From Uranotaenia lowii (taxonomy: Eukaryota; Arthropoda; Insecta; Diptera; Culicidae): a stretch of DNA of 64,000 bases. The notes under the pieces are model-generated. The model made no database searches, had not been told where the DNA came from, and saw only the letters and a list, made by a program, of their open reading frames with translations. The position numbers and the translations under genes were made by a program. Shown here one piece after another: positions 33,736 through 47,045 of the stretch (the first letter of the stretch is position 1; each line of letters starts with the position of its first letter). The stretch lies in the NCBI RefSeq assembly GCF_029784155.1, contig NC_073691.1, positions 25,123,011 through 25,187,010 of the forward strand, given 5' to 3'.

Positions 33736-35462
33736 AGCATGCTCGTATGGTGTTGTTTGTTTTAGTTTTCATATCTCGCCTTCCAATTTCGCAACCCTCA
33801 CTTAATGTATGGTTAATCGTGACTTCCAGACAATATAAGACTAAATTTGAATTGTGGTTCAGCTTGTCCAGAGCTTGAACTTGAACGACTACGCCTCAAG
33901 GCCATCGCAACGTATCGCAATCAAAAGTTACACATCTCCAGCTACATACATTCATACAAACATATCAGCATCCCTACGATTCATTCCAGCCATTCAGAAG
34001 TATACAGCTCACATCACTGACTCCGGTTGCTGCAAACGATTTTCAGCTATAGATTCAATGCAAAAATGAAAACAACTACGACGACGACGTAACGTTGTTT
34101 AATGACAAAACCTTAGCCTATGGAGCTCGCCTATAAAAATTGTCGGCCCATTTAGTATCTTAATGACCCCTTCGAGTCGTTTAATGGTTCGTTCTAATGA
34201 TTTTTTGTTTGCTTTCTTTCTGTGAACCTAGATTAGATACTACGCTTTTTGCCAAAGATGTTTTTTTTTAATATTTTATTATTTTAAAAGACTTAGAAAC
34301 AAAGGCAACACAGTATACGGAAAAAAATATCTAAATTGTATTTTTTTTTGTAAAAACGTACCAAAAAGTGGGTTGATACCGTTCAAATTTAAACTAAAGA
34401 AAATATACCTAATTTGAAAAAGTTTTCCAAAAGTATTCTGGACAAACAAAAAAAAATATTTGAAGAATCTGGCATCAATTTTCCAATACGAATGAAAGAT
34501 ATCTAGAGTCCAGATAATCTCGGTTGCGGATTAACCATTTATGGAAGTGTTTTCTCTCTAGAATAAGCGAGCTTTCTGGGATCAACAATTAGCCCTTAGA
34601 GAGCTAGTAAAGGAAACGACCATTCCAACTGATCTCACCAGAGGAACTCTGTAAAAAATGAAGCTCGAATAAATCTAGAAAAAGATACCACCTATCAGTC
34701 CAAATGGATCTTCTGTTGAAAAAACAATGAGCTTCATTCAGTTGGTTTGTTCTTTCCTCTAAAAAAACACACATTCAAAAGCGATTGTTAGATTTAACCC
34801 ATTTCAACCATGTCTAGAAAGCAAATAGTTAAATTTCTTTTCTTGGCGAAGGAAAAGAGGGGTTCCGAATGGGTTAATGATTCATTAATTTGTGCATAAT
34901 GAAGCACGGTTAGCTCGACCATTAGAACGACGACACACTACAGAGAATGCTAGGGTAGGACGTTCCAGGGTCAGTTGGACACCTTTAGGCTGAAAGTCTT
35001 CTTCTTTTACCAACACTAATGCATCGTCATCGTCTTGAAAACAGCGCAAAAACAATCGAATCAAAACACCGTTGAAGAAACAAACCATACACGAAACCAT
35101 TCGAGGGTGTTACTTTATTTTATTTTATAGGACGGCTCGCGCGTCGTGTTTATTTAATGGCTTTTGGCCCATACGTGAAACGTGCTAATGAGCGCCGTTT
35201 TGTAGAATCACTTCATCAGAAACAAAAAGAAGTGCGGTGCAATAAAACTTGAATTGAATGGTAGAGAGCGCAACAAAAAAAGGAAAATCAAAACAAACGA
35301 GCTCAATAATCGATTGCGGATTGTTTGATTTTGATGCAGCATTTGATTTGGTTTCAAATTAACCTTGTTTAGATTGAGGAGTTTGAAAACAAGAAAATAT
35401 ACTTTGTAACTTAAAAAAATTAGCACCCAAAAATACAGACCCACAGAAAGAGTACTATGTAT
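33736..35462. other. Noncoding, nothing recognised
   Basis: There are short ORFs only. The sequence around 34,880-35,200 is less AT-rich but shows no motif or exon-like structure that I can support. Confidence 0.35.
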
Positions 35463-35542
35463 GCTATGACCGGGATTCGATCTCGTGAACAGTGACGTAA
35501 AGACTTGCCCTCTAACAACTACGCCAAAGACGTTGTCTAATT
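35463..35542 (-). other. tRNA-like segment, probably a SINE head or tRNA pseudogene
   Basis: On the minus strand TGGCGTAGTTGTTAGAGGGC resembles an A box with D arm, and GAGATCGAATCCCGGTC, about 35 nt further on, resembles a B box with T arm. The T stem has only three of five pairs and the anticodon arm is irregular, so a functional tRNA is unlikely. A tRNA-derived SINE fragment is the likelier reading. Confidence 0.45.
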
Positions 35543-37512
35543 GGTTTCTTACTTAGATCCGATTATTGAAAAATTCATCCGAGAAAGATATAATTATTTA
35601 AAACCACTTTCTTTTTTGTCCTTTTAAACTTGGAACTATATAACATTAAATCTCAAAATTAAGATGAAAAAAAAACTCAAAATAATAATAATGAATAAAT
35701 AATATTGAAAAAGTTTGAAAATTTTAGTTTTTTTTTTGATTTTTGTATATTTGTCGTATATGGCAATTATGACCAATTTATAATGTTTGCCATAGATAGT
35801 TTTTTTGAACTACTTATCTTATTTTTGATGTTATACATTTTGGAAATTTCTTGTGATTTCTATAATTTAAAAAAAATTGTATAATCATCATACAAAAAGT
35901 GTTGTCTGATTTTGAGACTACCCTAATGGAACATATTTACATAAATAACTTTTACAACAGAAGAGCCATATTATTCCAGGAGATGAGCTCATTTTCGTTG
36001 TGAAAGTCTTTACAAATCTACAACTATAATACCTTAGCCTGGAATCATTGAATTTGTCAAAGGTGGCAGAAACCATGACTTGACAAGTATTCTCGCTACT
36101 TAAGACTCAGGCGTTTTTGGAGCGTTTTATGGCAAAATCTCAAGCAAGCTAGAGATATTTACAATTTAATTTGTTTTTCTGGATATTGAGTAAGCTATTT
36201 ACTATCATTTGAAAGCAATTCTACACCGTCGAGAAAAGGTCTCCGAATCATGAAACGGATTTACTTTCAGTTCGGTCGATTTAGAAAGTAAAACTACATG
36301 TTTGGCTAACCGCAACATATCTATAATTGACCCTTTCTCCATGTCTTTCATTTCCTGTGTTGGTTTTGGGATGTTTTGATTTGTTTTAATAACAGTGTCT
36401 CAAATGGACTAGGTCTTCAGACAAAAACAAATACTACAGGGCTAGACCTATCATTGGCCATTATAGATGTCAATAGAAAAATCTTCCCCAGCTTCCGGTC
36501 GTAGGCGACACACTTTGGTTTGGAAAAAAACCCTTTCTATCAACTGAAAACGACGTTTCTACCGACATGTCGCGACACGAGGGAGGAAATCAAAAACCAA
36601 AAAAAAAAACGAAGAAAAAATTCCCACAAAACCCTTTTTGCTAGGGGGGAGTCGGAAGGTCAACTCTTTCAATTTTCGAATGAACCATCTTCTTTGATGC
36701 TGTTTGAATTGGACAACCCAATAACCGCCACAAGCTAGCTGCCAGCCAAGATTGAGAACTCAATCAACTGTCCAGCTGTTTTTTTTTCTGTTCAAATCGG
36801 GAAGTCGGGGGTCGCGGCTCTCAGCTTTTTGAACCTTTCGCTTTCCCACTGGAGGGCAGCAGTCTGGCCAGAGATGCATTTACATAAGACGACGAAAAAG
36901 TCGGGTACCGTTCTTTTTTTTCGAAAAATCTTCCGTCGGCCGCCAAAGTCTGTCCGCCCTTTGATCGGTGGACTTTTTGAAATGATCCATGAAAGGGAAC
37001 CACAAGCGAGGAGGAGGACGGTTTCCCTATTTAGATGAAGATGTGCAGTATCTACAACAAGAGCGCAGCTGGAAGACAAAAATTATCTCACGGTTGAATT
37101 TAGCACGATCCGAGGAAAATCATGTGAGAAAAACCCGAGGAGATATTCAAAACAGGGCCCTCGGATCAAAACTTAATCGAACGATTTACGGCTATAAATT
37201 GGAGGTGTGGAATTTGCTGAGAAATTTTCTGAGATTTCTCACCGTTTAGTGTGAATTTAAAGATAATCTGATCATTTAAAAGTGCTTCAAGAATTTATGG
37301 GGAAAACTTGTGCTTTTTAAAGCATTTTTTTTCTACAAATAGTGAAGTCAAGAAATATTTTGCTTCAATATAAATTTCTAACAACTCGATTGACCCAAAT
37401 TAAATGTTACTGCTTTACAACTGTCCAATTCAGTTGTGTATTTTGGCGCCCGCCGTCAGACGCCTTTCATCCAATCCAATTGTCAACACAACAAATTGTC
37501 ATCCTTCACTGA
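35543..37512. other. Noncoding; possible upstream region or 5' UTR near the plus-strand exon
   Basis: There is no ORF with recognisable content. The last few hundred bases before 37,513 (for example GGCGCCCGCCGTCAG at about 37,445) are less AT-rich and could be 5' UTR or promoter-proximal DNA of the exon that follows. Confidence 0.35.
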
Positions 37513-37719
37513 ATGGAACAGTTAGAAATGAATGACAGTGGACCAGGAGGTCAGTTGAAGGGAACGAGGAGCATAATGCCACGAAAAATAATTACCAGCA
37601 GCAGCAGTTCGACCAAACGAATGGCCCAGTCAGGCAGCCAGCCACCGGGCGCGATTTTCGATGCGGTTGGCCAAACGCGCGAAATAACGACAAACATCAT
37701 GGACAAAATTGACGCAAAG
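37513..37719 (+). CDS. Probable first coding exon (69 residues), unidentified protein
   Basis: From the ATG at 37,513 the frame is open to a donor AAG|GTATTG at 37,719/37,720, phase 0. A second in-frame ATG at 37,528 (residue 6) is an alternative start. The peptide has a G/Q-rich start, a serine run at about 29-33 after PRKII, then GAIFDAVGQTREITTNIMDKIDAK, which looks like the start of a helical folded region. Codon use is balanced and unlike the surrounding AT-rich DNA. The intron would run into the assembly gap, so the rest of the gene cannot be seen. I do not recognise the family. Confidence 0.55.
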
Positions 37720-37814
37720 GTATTGGCTAAGGGTGGCTTGAATAAGAAGTTATATTTTTCTCATTTTTGCAATTTTTATCTGTTTATGTCATGTCCTAAT
37801 TTTTTTTTCCTTTT

Positions 37815-38314
37815 NNNNNNNNNNNNNNNNNNNNNNNNNNNNNNNNNNNNNNNNNNNNNNNNNNNNNNNNNNNNNNNNNNNNNNNNNNNNNNNNNNNNNN
37901 NNNNNNNNNNNNNNNNNNNNNNNNNNNNNNNNNNNNNNNNNNNNNNNNNNNNNNNNNNNNNNNNNNNNNNNNNNNNNNNNNNNNNNNNNNNNNNNNNNNN
38001 NNNNNNNNNNNNNNNNNNNNNNNNNNNNNNNNNNNNNNNNNNNNNNNNNNNNNNNNNNNNNNNNNNNNNNNNNNNNNNNNNNNNNNNNNNNNNNNNNNNN
38101 NNNNNNNNNNNNNNNNNNNNNNNNNNNNNNNNNNNNNNNNNNNNNNNNNNNNNNNNNNNNNNNNNNNNNNNNNNNNNNNNNNNNNNNNNNNNNNNNNNNN
38201 NNNNNNNNNNNNNNNNNNNNNNNNNNNNNNNNNNNNNNNNNNNNNNNNNNNNNNNNNNNNNNNNNNNNNNNNNNNNNNNNNNNNNNNNNNNNNNNNNNNN
38301 NNNNNNNNNNNNNN
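37815..38314. other. Assembly gap, 500 Ns
   Basis: Exactly 500 consecutive Ns, a conventional placeholder length, so the true distance is unknown. ORFs drawn across it are artefacts. Confidence 0.99.
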
Positions 38315-39904
38315 TGAGTTTTGGTAACACCAATAGATCACCTTAATTTATTGTTGTTGATTTTATGCAGTTAGTTTGAGAATTGAAGGTTTATAGTTTT
38401 GGTATTCCAAGTAAATTGAATCATTATCATAAAAACGGATTGGAGGATCAGGAAACATTGGAAAATCCACACTACCTTTCATGCTCAGTGGTTAAACGAA
38501 AGTTTTAAAAGTTTTAGCTATACATGACTTTACCTTGATATTAGATCCAACTCTCAGTTTCAAAAGTCAGAAAAAAGGATCGTTATCAATAATATCATCA
38601 AGTACTAAAAACTTGAAAGAATATAAAAATTAAATTTTCAGTAAAAAGCATGCCACCTAAAATTTCGAACATTTCAGAGTAGAGAAAAATCTGAACCAAT
38701 GCACAAAAATACAAAAAAAGTTTCGTACCAGATATAGGATCTAAAAAAACAATCTATCAAGCATAAGTAAATTAAAGAATATAAACACCTCAATTCGATA
38801 AAAAAAATCAAGATCAACGAAAATCCAGCTTTTAAATTAACGTTTTAATACTGAAAATCCAGATTCATAAATCAATTTAACAATAAAATTCAGAATTAAA
38901 TTTAACTGTCTGGATTACAGTTTCTCATCTCACGATCATAAAGTATTAATTTAAGTAATTTGTGAATATTTTGAATTTCTATTCCAAATACTCAAAATAG
39001 ATTTGCTTTCATGCAGGGATTGCCTGTTAAAAGAAAAATAATCTAAATAGAAGAAAGTTTAAAATCTCTTTTTTTAAATTCTTTAATTCTTTGTGCAATT
39101 TGCCAACCCTAACTGAAAATTGAAAAAAAGATAATGATGACACAAATTTCGAAGACATTTTCAAACATTATATTGATTAGAAAAATGTTGCTGTAAAATG
39201 AAATGAAAAGTAACTTTTTCTGAATTGTTAAATATTTGTCAAACTCAGCTTTATAATTCACAATAAGATTCAATTAATGTATTTAGTGCAAAGTTCGAAA
39301 AAAAGACATTTGAAATAATTTAAAAAAAATTAAAATTAATTTTATGTTCATTATTGTTCAAATGTTCCGGCTCCATTTTATAATTTTTCTATTCTGACGA
39401 CCAGGTTTAAAAAAACTGTAATATTTAAATACAGAGGTACAGCAAAAAAGATCCATTTTCTGCTGAAATCAATCTTCAACATTTTTGAAATACTTTATCA
39501 GATAGGAGTTTTTGAATAGGAATGATGGCTAAACTAAATTGAAACTTGATAGATTAAGCGTTCTTAAGTTACCGGAACTGATCATTAGCAGAACTTTATT
39601 ATACGCTACCTCAACAAGAAAATAGGTTCGCTAAACAAAAGTTAGCGAAGTTATAAGAGTAAATCGTATGAGCGTTTTTGTGTCATAAACTGTCGGTTTT
39701 GAATATAAATTTATGTATGATATTTTCCATTCCATGACCGGTTTTTTGAATGAACTTAAAATAATGAAATTCGAATAACGAACCATAATTCTGGATTTTT
39801 TTTTTTGATACAAAGGTATCCACTAGCTCTTATACACTTAAAAGGAAGGCTGACTAAGGAACAGTGCTAAAATATAAAAAAAATACTCAAAAATTACAGG
39901 CTTA

Positions 39905-39927
39905 ACAAAGTTTGCCGGGTCAGCTAG
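39905..39927 (+). mobile_element. Helitron-family 3' end remnant
   Basis: AAGTTTGCCGGGTCAGCTAG followed by T matches the 3' ends of the other Helitrons here. No matching 5' end (TCTATATATA) is seen upstream, so the element is truncated or its 5' part is lost in diverged DNA or the gap. Confidence 0.5.
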
Positions 39928-40324
39928 TTATTTAATATTTCTGTAAAGATGAAAAGGATATTTCTTTTTTGGTGAAAAATTCATACTATGAGTAGTACGA
40001 AACAAGTCCTTATGAAAATTTGTTAAAGAAAATACGTACTTATGTAGAAAAAAGGAGTGCTCATTATGCCCTGGGTGCTCGTTATGCCCTCATCTCCCCA
40101 TCTGATAATCTCAGAAGACGTTAGAAAGGTTCAGTTGTTGAAGGTTTACAACAACCCATTCACATTTTGACAGTATTGGATTCAGTAGTGCTTTAAGCCT
40201 AATTTTCTGCTTACAGGTGACAATATTATCAAAGATTTAGTCAAAGTTTTAGTTGATTTACCATTCGTAGCGCTACAAACAAAATTCAGCCTGTACCCCA
40301 ATCATAAGTTTTCAATATGTCAAC

Positions 40325-40412
40325 GCCGTTGGCATAAAATTGGAACGCCAGCGGCGGAGATTCGATTTGAGACCACCGATATTAACCTCCCAGCGCAACC
40401 GCATTGCGAATG
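40325..40412 (-). other. Possible tRNA-derived SINE fragment
   Basis: On the minus strand GCGGTTGCGCTGGGAGG resembles an A box and AAATCGAATCTCCGCCG a B box, about 35 nt apart. Pairing of the arms is weak. It is only suggestive. Confidence 0.3.
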
Positions 40413-41039
40413 ACTGAATGAAGCAAAATACTTTCTTACAGTCTGTTAATTATTTGTGGTTACATGTTATGCACAATCATGTACAAATCATAGCTTTCTC
40501 AATTATAAATCACCACGTTATAATTGAACAAATTCTAACGCAGTAGATCTAAAATTATTTGAGATATAAAAATCTAAGAATGTATATAGGATGAGAGTCT
40601 TTAAGAATTATCACAATTTTCCTACAAATAACTTGAAACAAATAAACTGATTTTTAATAACTTATTCCTGAAATATCCTGTATGATCCTGTTACTATAAA
40701 CATAATTTGAAATAAGTATTATTTAAAAAAACTTTTTTTGGAGTAACAGCAAATGGTAACTCAAAAATAAAAAATACAATTTAAAAAAAATGCCTAACTA
40801 TGTGTTTCCAATAATTAAACGTTTGTCCGGATTGACCTCTGAAGTGCAGAAACGAGTGGAAGAAATTTGGTAAAATTACAATCGCCGGAATAAAATTCAA
40901 TGCAGCAACGTAAGGCCCAATATTCGGTCGAATTAACAAATAGTTTTCAAAATTTCGATAATTATTACAATTTTGAAAATTTTGCGGAAAATTTTAATTT
41001 AGTAGTTTGGGTTATTCAGTCAATTTAGTAACATTTGAA

Positions 41040-41397
41040 TTTTGTAATTTGTGCCAATGTAGTAAATCTTGAGAAAAATAAACAAACCTGATTAGCAAAA
41101 CTGACAAAAATTCGAAAAATTTACTCAATTGACAAATTATAAAATTAACATAAATGATAAAATTGACCAAACTGACAAAAGTAACATCAATGACAAAACT
41201 TACGAAATTGCCAAAACTGACTAGATTGAAAAAAGACCAAATTTCAAAAAATATTAAAATTGACATAAATTTAAACAAAAATTAAAAAAAAATTGTCACA
41301 TTTAAAAAATTAACTAATTTGAAAAAAAAACAACAAAATTAATAAAAATAACAAAATAGATAAAAATGACAAAAAAAATTGACATAAATGATAAAAC
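41040..41397. repeat. 9-bp minisatellite, inverted arm (ATGACAAAA orientation)
   Basis: The plus strand carries degenerate TGACAAAAA-type units, the reverse complement of the array that follows. The switch to the TTTTTGTCA orientation occurs at about 41,398 (AAAACAGCATTTTG). Confidence 0.75.
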
Positions 41398-44130
41398 AGC
41401 ATTTTGTTGTCATTGTCAATTTTGATATTTTTGTGATTTTTACAATTTCTGTAATTTTTGTCTTTTTCATCATTTTCGTCATTTTTTTTCAATTTTGTCG
41501 TTTTTTTTGTCTTTTCAGTCCATTTTGTATGTTTGTCATTTTTGTGATTTTTGTCAATTTTTGTCATATTTGTCATTTTTGTTATTTTTATTATTTCTGT
41601 CATTTTTGTCATTTTTATCATTTATGTCAATTCTTTAATTTTTTTATTTTGGTAATTTCTGTCATTTTTGTCATTTTTGGTTTTTCTTTTGGCTTCTGTA
41701 CTTTTTGTCAATTTTTATTATTTTTGTCAATTTTGTCATGTTTTTCATTTTTGTTTTCTTTTTATTTCAGTCATTTTTGTAAATTTTTGTTAATTTTGTC
41801 AATGCTGTAATTTCTGTCATATTTGTATTTTTACCGATTTTGTCATTTATGATTTTTTTTGTAAATTCTGTCTTTCCTAACTATTTTTTCATTTTTGAAA
41901 TTTCTGTCATTTTTGTTTTTTTTTTGTCTTTTCTGTCCTTATATTTTTGTCATTTTTATAATTTTGTCTTTTTAGTCAGTTTTGTCAATTTTGTCAATTT
42001 TTGGCATATTTGTCATTTTTGTCATTCTTGTCATCTTTGTATTTTTGTCATTTTTGCATTTTTGCCATTTTTGTCATTTTTGTCATTTTTGTATTTTTGC
42101 CAACTTTTGTCATATTTATCATTATTGTAATTTCTATGGTTTCTGTCACTTTTGTCATTTTTCGGTATGCATTTCTGTCATTTTTTTCATTTATGTTAAT
42201 TCTTCCATTTTTTTTATTTTGGTAATTTCTGTCATTTTTGCCATTTTTTCATTTTTCGACATTTTTGTATTTTTTTGCATCTGTATTTTTGGTCAATTTT
42301 TATTATTTATGTCAATTTTGTCATGTTTGTCATATTTGTTTTCTTTTTATTTCTGATATTTAAGTCATTTTTTGAAAATTTTGTCATTTTTGTGATTTTT
42401 GTAATTTCTGTAATTTCTGTCATTTCTGTAATTTTTGTCATTTCGGTCGTTTTTGTCATTTTATTCATTTTTGTCAATTATATAAATTTTGTCATTTCTG
42501 TCATTTTTGTCATTTTATCATTTTGTCCATTTTGTCCTTATTTAATTTTTGTTTTTTTTTTGTCTTTTCTGTGTTTTTGTTCATTTTAGTAATTTTGTCA
42601 ATTTTATCATTTTTGTATTTTTGCAATTTCTATATTTTTTTTGTCATTTTTGTCATTTTTATTATTTTTTCTCATTTTGGTCTATTTTTGTCAATTTGGT
42701 CATTTTTGTAATTTCTATAATTTCTGTCATTTTTTTCATTTTTATCATTCTTGTCAATTTTGTCATTTTCATATTTTTGTAATTTCTGTTATTCATGGAT
42801 TTTATTACTTTTGTCCATTTTGTCATTTGTGTAATTTTTTTATTTTTTGAATTTTTGTAATTTCTAAAATTTCAGTCATTTTTGTCATTTATGTTTTTTT
42901 TGTCATTTCTGTCTTTTGTCATTTTTGTAATTTAAGTTTTTGTTGATTTTTTTTATAATTTTTGTCATTTTCGTTATTTTTTTTATTTTTTGTAATTTTT
43001 TATTATTTTTGTCATTTCTGATATTTTGTTATTTTTGTCATATTTGTTATTTTTGTTATTTTTGCCATTTTGTTCATTTTTGACATTTTTGTCATTTTTT
43101 TATTATTGTTATTTTTCATTTCTGTCTGCGTTGTGTCACTTTTGCTATTGTAGCCATTATGAACATTTTTCCAATTTTTTATTTATTTATTTTTTTTTTC
43201 ATTTTAATCACTTTTGTCATTTATGTTATTTCTATCAGTTGTGTTATTTTTGTCATTTTCGTCATTTTTGTCATTTCTGTCTTTTTTTTTAATTATTTCC
43301 ATTTTTATTACTTTGGTCATTTTTGTCATTTTTGTGTTTTCTGCCTTTTACGTCCTTTTTGCAGTTTTGTCATTTTTTTTTTTTAAAGGTAATGTGGAAG
43401 CAATAATGGAATCACTTAATGATTGATAAATAAACCTTACTATTGTATGTATTCATGATGAAGTACTTCGGGCTCCATAGTTCAAGGTGGATGTGAGTAG
43501 TCAATACAGCTAAGCTAAGCTAAGCTTTTTGCAGTTTTGTCATTTTTGTATTTTCAATTTATGGTCAATTTAATTTTTTTTTTATTTGTAATTTCTATAA
43601 TTTCTGTCATATTTTACCATTTTTGTCATTTTTCTTCCATATTTGTCTTTTTGTCATTTATGTTTTTTTGCCAATCCTGTCAATTTTGTCATTTTTTTTA
43701 TTTTTGACAAGTTTTTTCCTTTTTTTTTAATCATTTTATGATTTTTTGTCAAATTGACCCATTTTGTCAATTTTTTTCATTTTTTGTTAAATTTGTCAGT
43801 TTTGGCAATATTGTCAATTTGGTCAAAGTTTGTTTATTTTATAAGTTTTGGTTTTGGTAATTTTAATCAATTTGTCCATTATGATATGTTATTATTATGT
43901 CAGATTTGTTCAATTTTTTAGTTTTTTCTATTGTCAATTTCGTAATTTTCGTCAAATTTGTAATTTTTGTCGATTTTGTCATTTGTGACAATTTGTTATT
44001 TTGGTCGATTTTATCATTTTGGTCGTATTTGTTATTTCGGCCGATTTTTTCCATTTTCACAATTTTGTAAATTTGGTATTTTTTGATAATTTTTTCATTT
44101 ATGTCAATTGTGTCGTTTTGTAATTTTGGA
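41398..44130. repeat. 9-bp minisatellite, main arm (TTTTTGTCA units)
   Basis: About 2.6 kb of degenerate TTTTTGTCA repeats, with variants such as TTTCTGTCA and TTTTTGTAA. Because nine is a multiple of three, all frames stay open for long stretches and give spurious peptides of FVIFVIF or MTKMTK type. The array is interrupted by the LINE fragment at 43,378-43,524. Confidence 0.9.
43355..43547 (+). mobile_element. Second 5'-truncated LINE 3' end with (AGCTA)n tail, inserted in the minisatellite
   Basis: The insert (43,378-43,524) ends CAGCTAAGCTAAGCTAAG and is flanked by an exact 23-bp direct repeat (43,355-43,377 and 43,525-43,547, beginning CTTTTTGCAG). GGTGGATGTGAGTAGTCAAT before the tail is identical to the copy at 1,514. 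The rest is noncoding 3' UTR. Confidence 0.85.
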
Positions 44131-46888
44131 AAAATCTGTCTATTTCAAAAAAATATCGTTGAGTTTCTAGACTGAGAATTGATGGAATATTTTGCAATTG
44201 AGTGAATTGTGCTTGGGCGAAACATTATCAAATAAATGCTCGATTCGAGATGCCGGAAGGATCTTTGACGAAAGAATGTAAATAAATATAAAGGTGAAAA
44301 CTTTCGATGAATATAAATTTTATTTTTCTCTGACTTCTTCCTTCAGAGATCTCTAAAAAAAACAAACAAGTAGAATCATTTTTCAGGTCTTCTTCTAAAA
44401 GTGCAAACATTTTTTGAAAAAAACTAGTGATAATTGCTATTTATTAGCAGTCTGCTAAGCAGTATATTGAGTTTCAAGTAGTGTTTTTCTCGCCATTGAA
44501 AACACGGCTGTTTTCTGTTAACCAAAGCAACAAATTTCTGGAATCTGAACTGTTTATTGTACTGGACATTTTTCGTATTTTTTTTTTGTTAAAAATTAAA
44601 TGTTTTCCCGTCAGTGTGTCTTGCAAGCATCTCCTCATAACAAAATTTTACCCAACAATTATTAAAAAATAACATCAGGAGCTAAAAAGGTAATTTTTAA
44701 TATATGCTTGTTCCCAAATCTTCCCAAATGCTCGAACGAAATTCTCTTCTGCTTTTTCCTGAGCACGAACGGCATGTGAGATGGGGTTTCCTCTTTTCAG
44801 AGCAATTTATGCTTACGATGGATGGGACTTACAATCGCCATCGAAGCATACGATGTGAGAACCAAGTTCCTATGATTGACTCATTAAACTTCGGGGTTGT
44901 ACCTCTTATTGAAAGCCAAATCATTTTTATTGAAAGACCGGAGCGTCAGTCCCAAAACTTATGAATCCAGTTCGGCTAAAAGCTGAACAGGAATGTGTGG
45001 AACTGGAAGTGTAATATTGACAACTTTTCATTTAGTCGAAGGCTCCCGCCTTGTTTACTCACGGGTAAATGCACACCAATAAAGCGAGCCCATCGCCTAT
45101 GACGTCAGGAAAAAATATGACGACATATTTTTGATCATCTTGATTAGATTGCTGGATATTGCTAGCAAGCCAAATGGACACGTTTTTTGGAGCGATCATT
45201 GAATGATATTTCTTTTATAGATTGAAGAGAAAAAAAATCTTTTTTTATAGATAAAAAAACATTTTAATTGTGCAGCCCAGTTTCGCATAAACGTCGAGAA
45301 CATAGGGCGCAAAAATTAGCACTAATGCACCACAAATGACCAAGATTTAAGTAAACGATTAAGACATTTACATCAGATGGTTTTTTTTATAAACAATAAA
45401 CAAATACACAGACATCGTCAGAAGTCGTCAGAAAGTGCTTCTCCAATAATATCATCTTTAGTACAGTACACTTTTCAACACATTTTTGGCATTGAGTTAG
45501 AACCGAGCGGCATTCAAATTTGGCAACCTCTTCTTTGGGTTTAGCAGTTACAATTTGTTTACATGACTTGATTTCTGTCGCTTAATTTTTTTTCATAAAT
45601 GTAGATTTTCAAGCCCACCGTGCCTAGACAGAAGTCAATACTGAGGTCCATAACGTTAGCAGTAAAATTAAAATACATATGTTACCAGCCACTTTGAATC
45701 TCTCAGCGATGAGGATCGACTGAGTAAGGCTATTGCATCGATATTCAACTTTTTCTTCCGGATAAGCGTAAAACTGAAGAGCGCGAGGCACCTGTTCGAC
45801 CCGAACTCTCTTCGGTATGCAAATGCATTTTGATTCAATTTCCTGTACCAACTTTGAAGACATAATTTGCCCTTTCTCTCCGTTGGACTTGCGAATAAGT
45901 GTGTTGGCAATTTATCCAAAAGCAATAAACATAATTTAGAGTGGATCTTACGTATGAAGGAAAGGATCTGCATGTACAACTCTTCGATTAAATTTAATAG
46001 GGTAAGTGAGCCTTAACTTGGCATGCTCCTTATCTTGGCATGCCAAAATGCATTTTGGTAATTTGTATGTCAAACATATGCCTAAAAATATAAAATAAAT
46101 CAAACATAAAAGAAAATCGCATTTGTCTACATTCTGCATAGCATTTGTCCGCAATTGAATCCAAATAACTGCGTAATAATTTTTTTTCACATGACGAACT
46201 GGAAGTAAAATTACGAATTTCGGAAAAAATCTGAAATGAACCTACCTTACTAGTGCATCTGCCACCTTCGGATCGATTTAAAAAACACACTTCCTTATGA
46301 AAAAATCACTAAAAAATACCGTTGGTTACAGCAAAACGTGGCAAAAAATATAAAATTATAACCTACTCCAAACAACGTACATATTTGATCTAAAATTGAA
46401 GAAAATATAAACATTTTTTTCGCCTAATCTTGGCATGAAATTCCACTAATTGAGGTTTGTATGTATGTGTGAGAACGAAATTAGCAGGCAGACGGTAGCC
46501 GGCAGCCGGCAGCCGAATCGTTGGCCGTTAGTGCACAGTGGTCTGGAAATTTAAAACTGGTCGAAAGTAAAAAGAATGATTGAATTAAAATAACTGGAAA
46601 ATACCATAAATGTATTTTGGACTATAATCAATTTATTTATCTCTCAAGCGTATTTGGCATCTTAGTTGGAATTATAAAACTAAAAGTTTAGCTGCCTTTT
46701 TTTTGGTAAATTTCTAGAAATTTTCCTCTTAACTTCTGAGCACGAAATCAACAGGATTCGGATCCGAATCGATATCTTGGATCACAACGTTGAAGTAACT
46801 TTATCCATACCCAAAAAAGAAATCTACAAATGGAAATAAGGTCCAACGTATTTTGATTTCATTTTATTTGTGCTGGAGATGAACATTT
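44131..46888. other. Noncoding, nothing recognised
   Basis: Minus-strand ORFs around 45,624-45,979 overlap in two frames without a recognisable domain and probably are not genes. The duplicated words GCATGCTCC and TTGGCATG near 46,020-46,050 and 46,435 are too short to interpret. Confidence 0.35.
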
Positions 46889-46917
46889 CAGGGCTGGTAG
46901 CGGTTTGACAATGAAAT

Positions 46918-47045
46918 AGTAGGGACTTTAGTGACCAAAATTTGAAAAAAAGTGACCAAATAGTGACTTTGAGGACCGAAAAAAGTGACCAAATAGTGAC
47001 TATGTAGAACGAAAAAATAACTTTGAAGTACAAAAAATGTGACCA
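46918..47045. repeat. Left subterminal AGTGAC repeats of the hAT-like element
   Basis: At least six AGTGAC-type words, including two copies of AGTGACCAAATAGTGACT, occur in about 110 bp. They match 49,570-49,699 at the other end and are candidate transposase-binding sites. Confidence 0.7.

Larger units (their letters stand above)
38315..41039. other. Noncoding, AT-rich, with two small repeat remnants
   Basis: No gene is recognised. The segment contains a Helitron-type 3' end at 39,910-39,928 and a tRNA-like segment near 40,330, listed separately. The text GTGCTCGTTATGCCCT, with a near copy GTGCTCATTATGCCCT, is tandemly repeated at about 40,058-40,091. Confidence 0.4.

Noticed and set aside
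35463..35542. Functional tRNA gene
   Set aside because: A and B boxes are recognisable, but the T stem and anticodon arm do not pair properly; recorded as tRNA-like instead.
37513..38346. Long ORFs across the run of unknown bases, on both strands
   Set aside because: The X-filled peptides come only from the 500-N gap.
41388..43426. Overlapping plus-strand ORFs rich in F, I, V and C, resembling membrane proteins
   Set aside because: They arise from the 9-bp TTTTTGTCA repeat, whose period keeps all frames open; there are no independent start, splice or domain signals.
45624..45979. Minus-strand ORF of 79 residues with a hydrophobic C-terminus
   Set aside because: A second frame is open over the same bases, no domain is recognisable and no splice signals support it.
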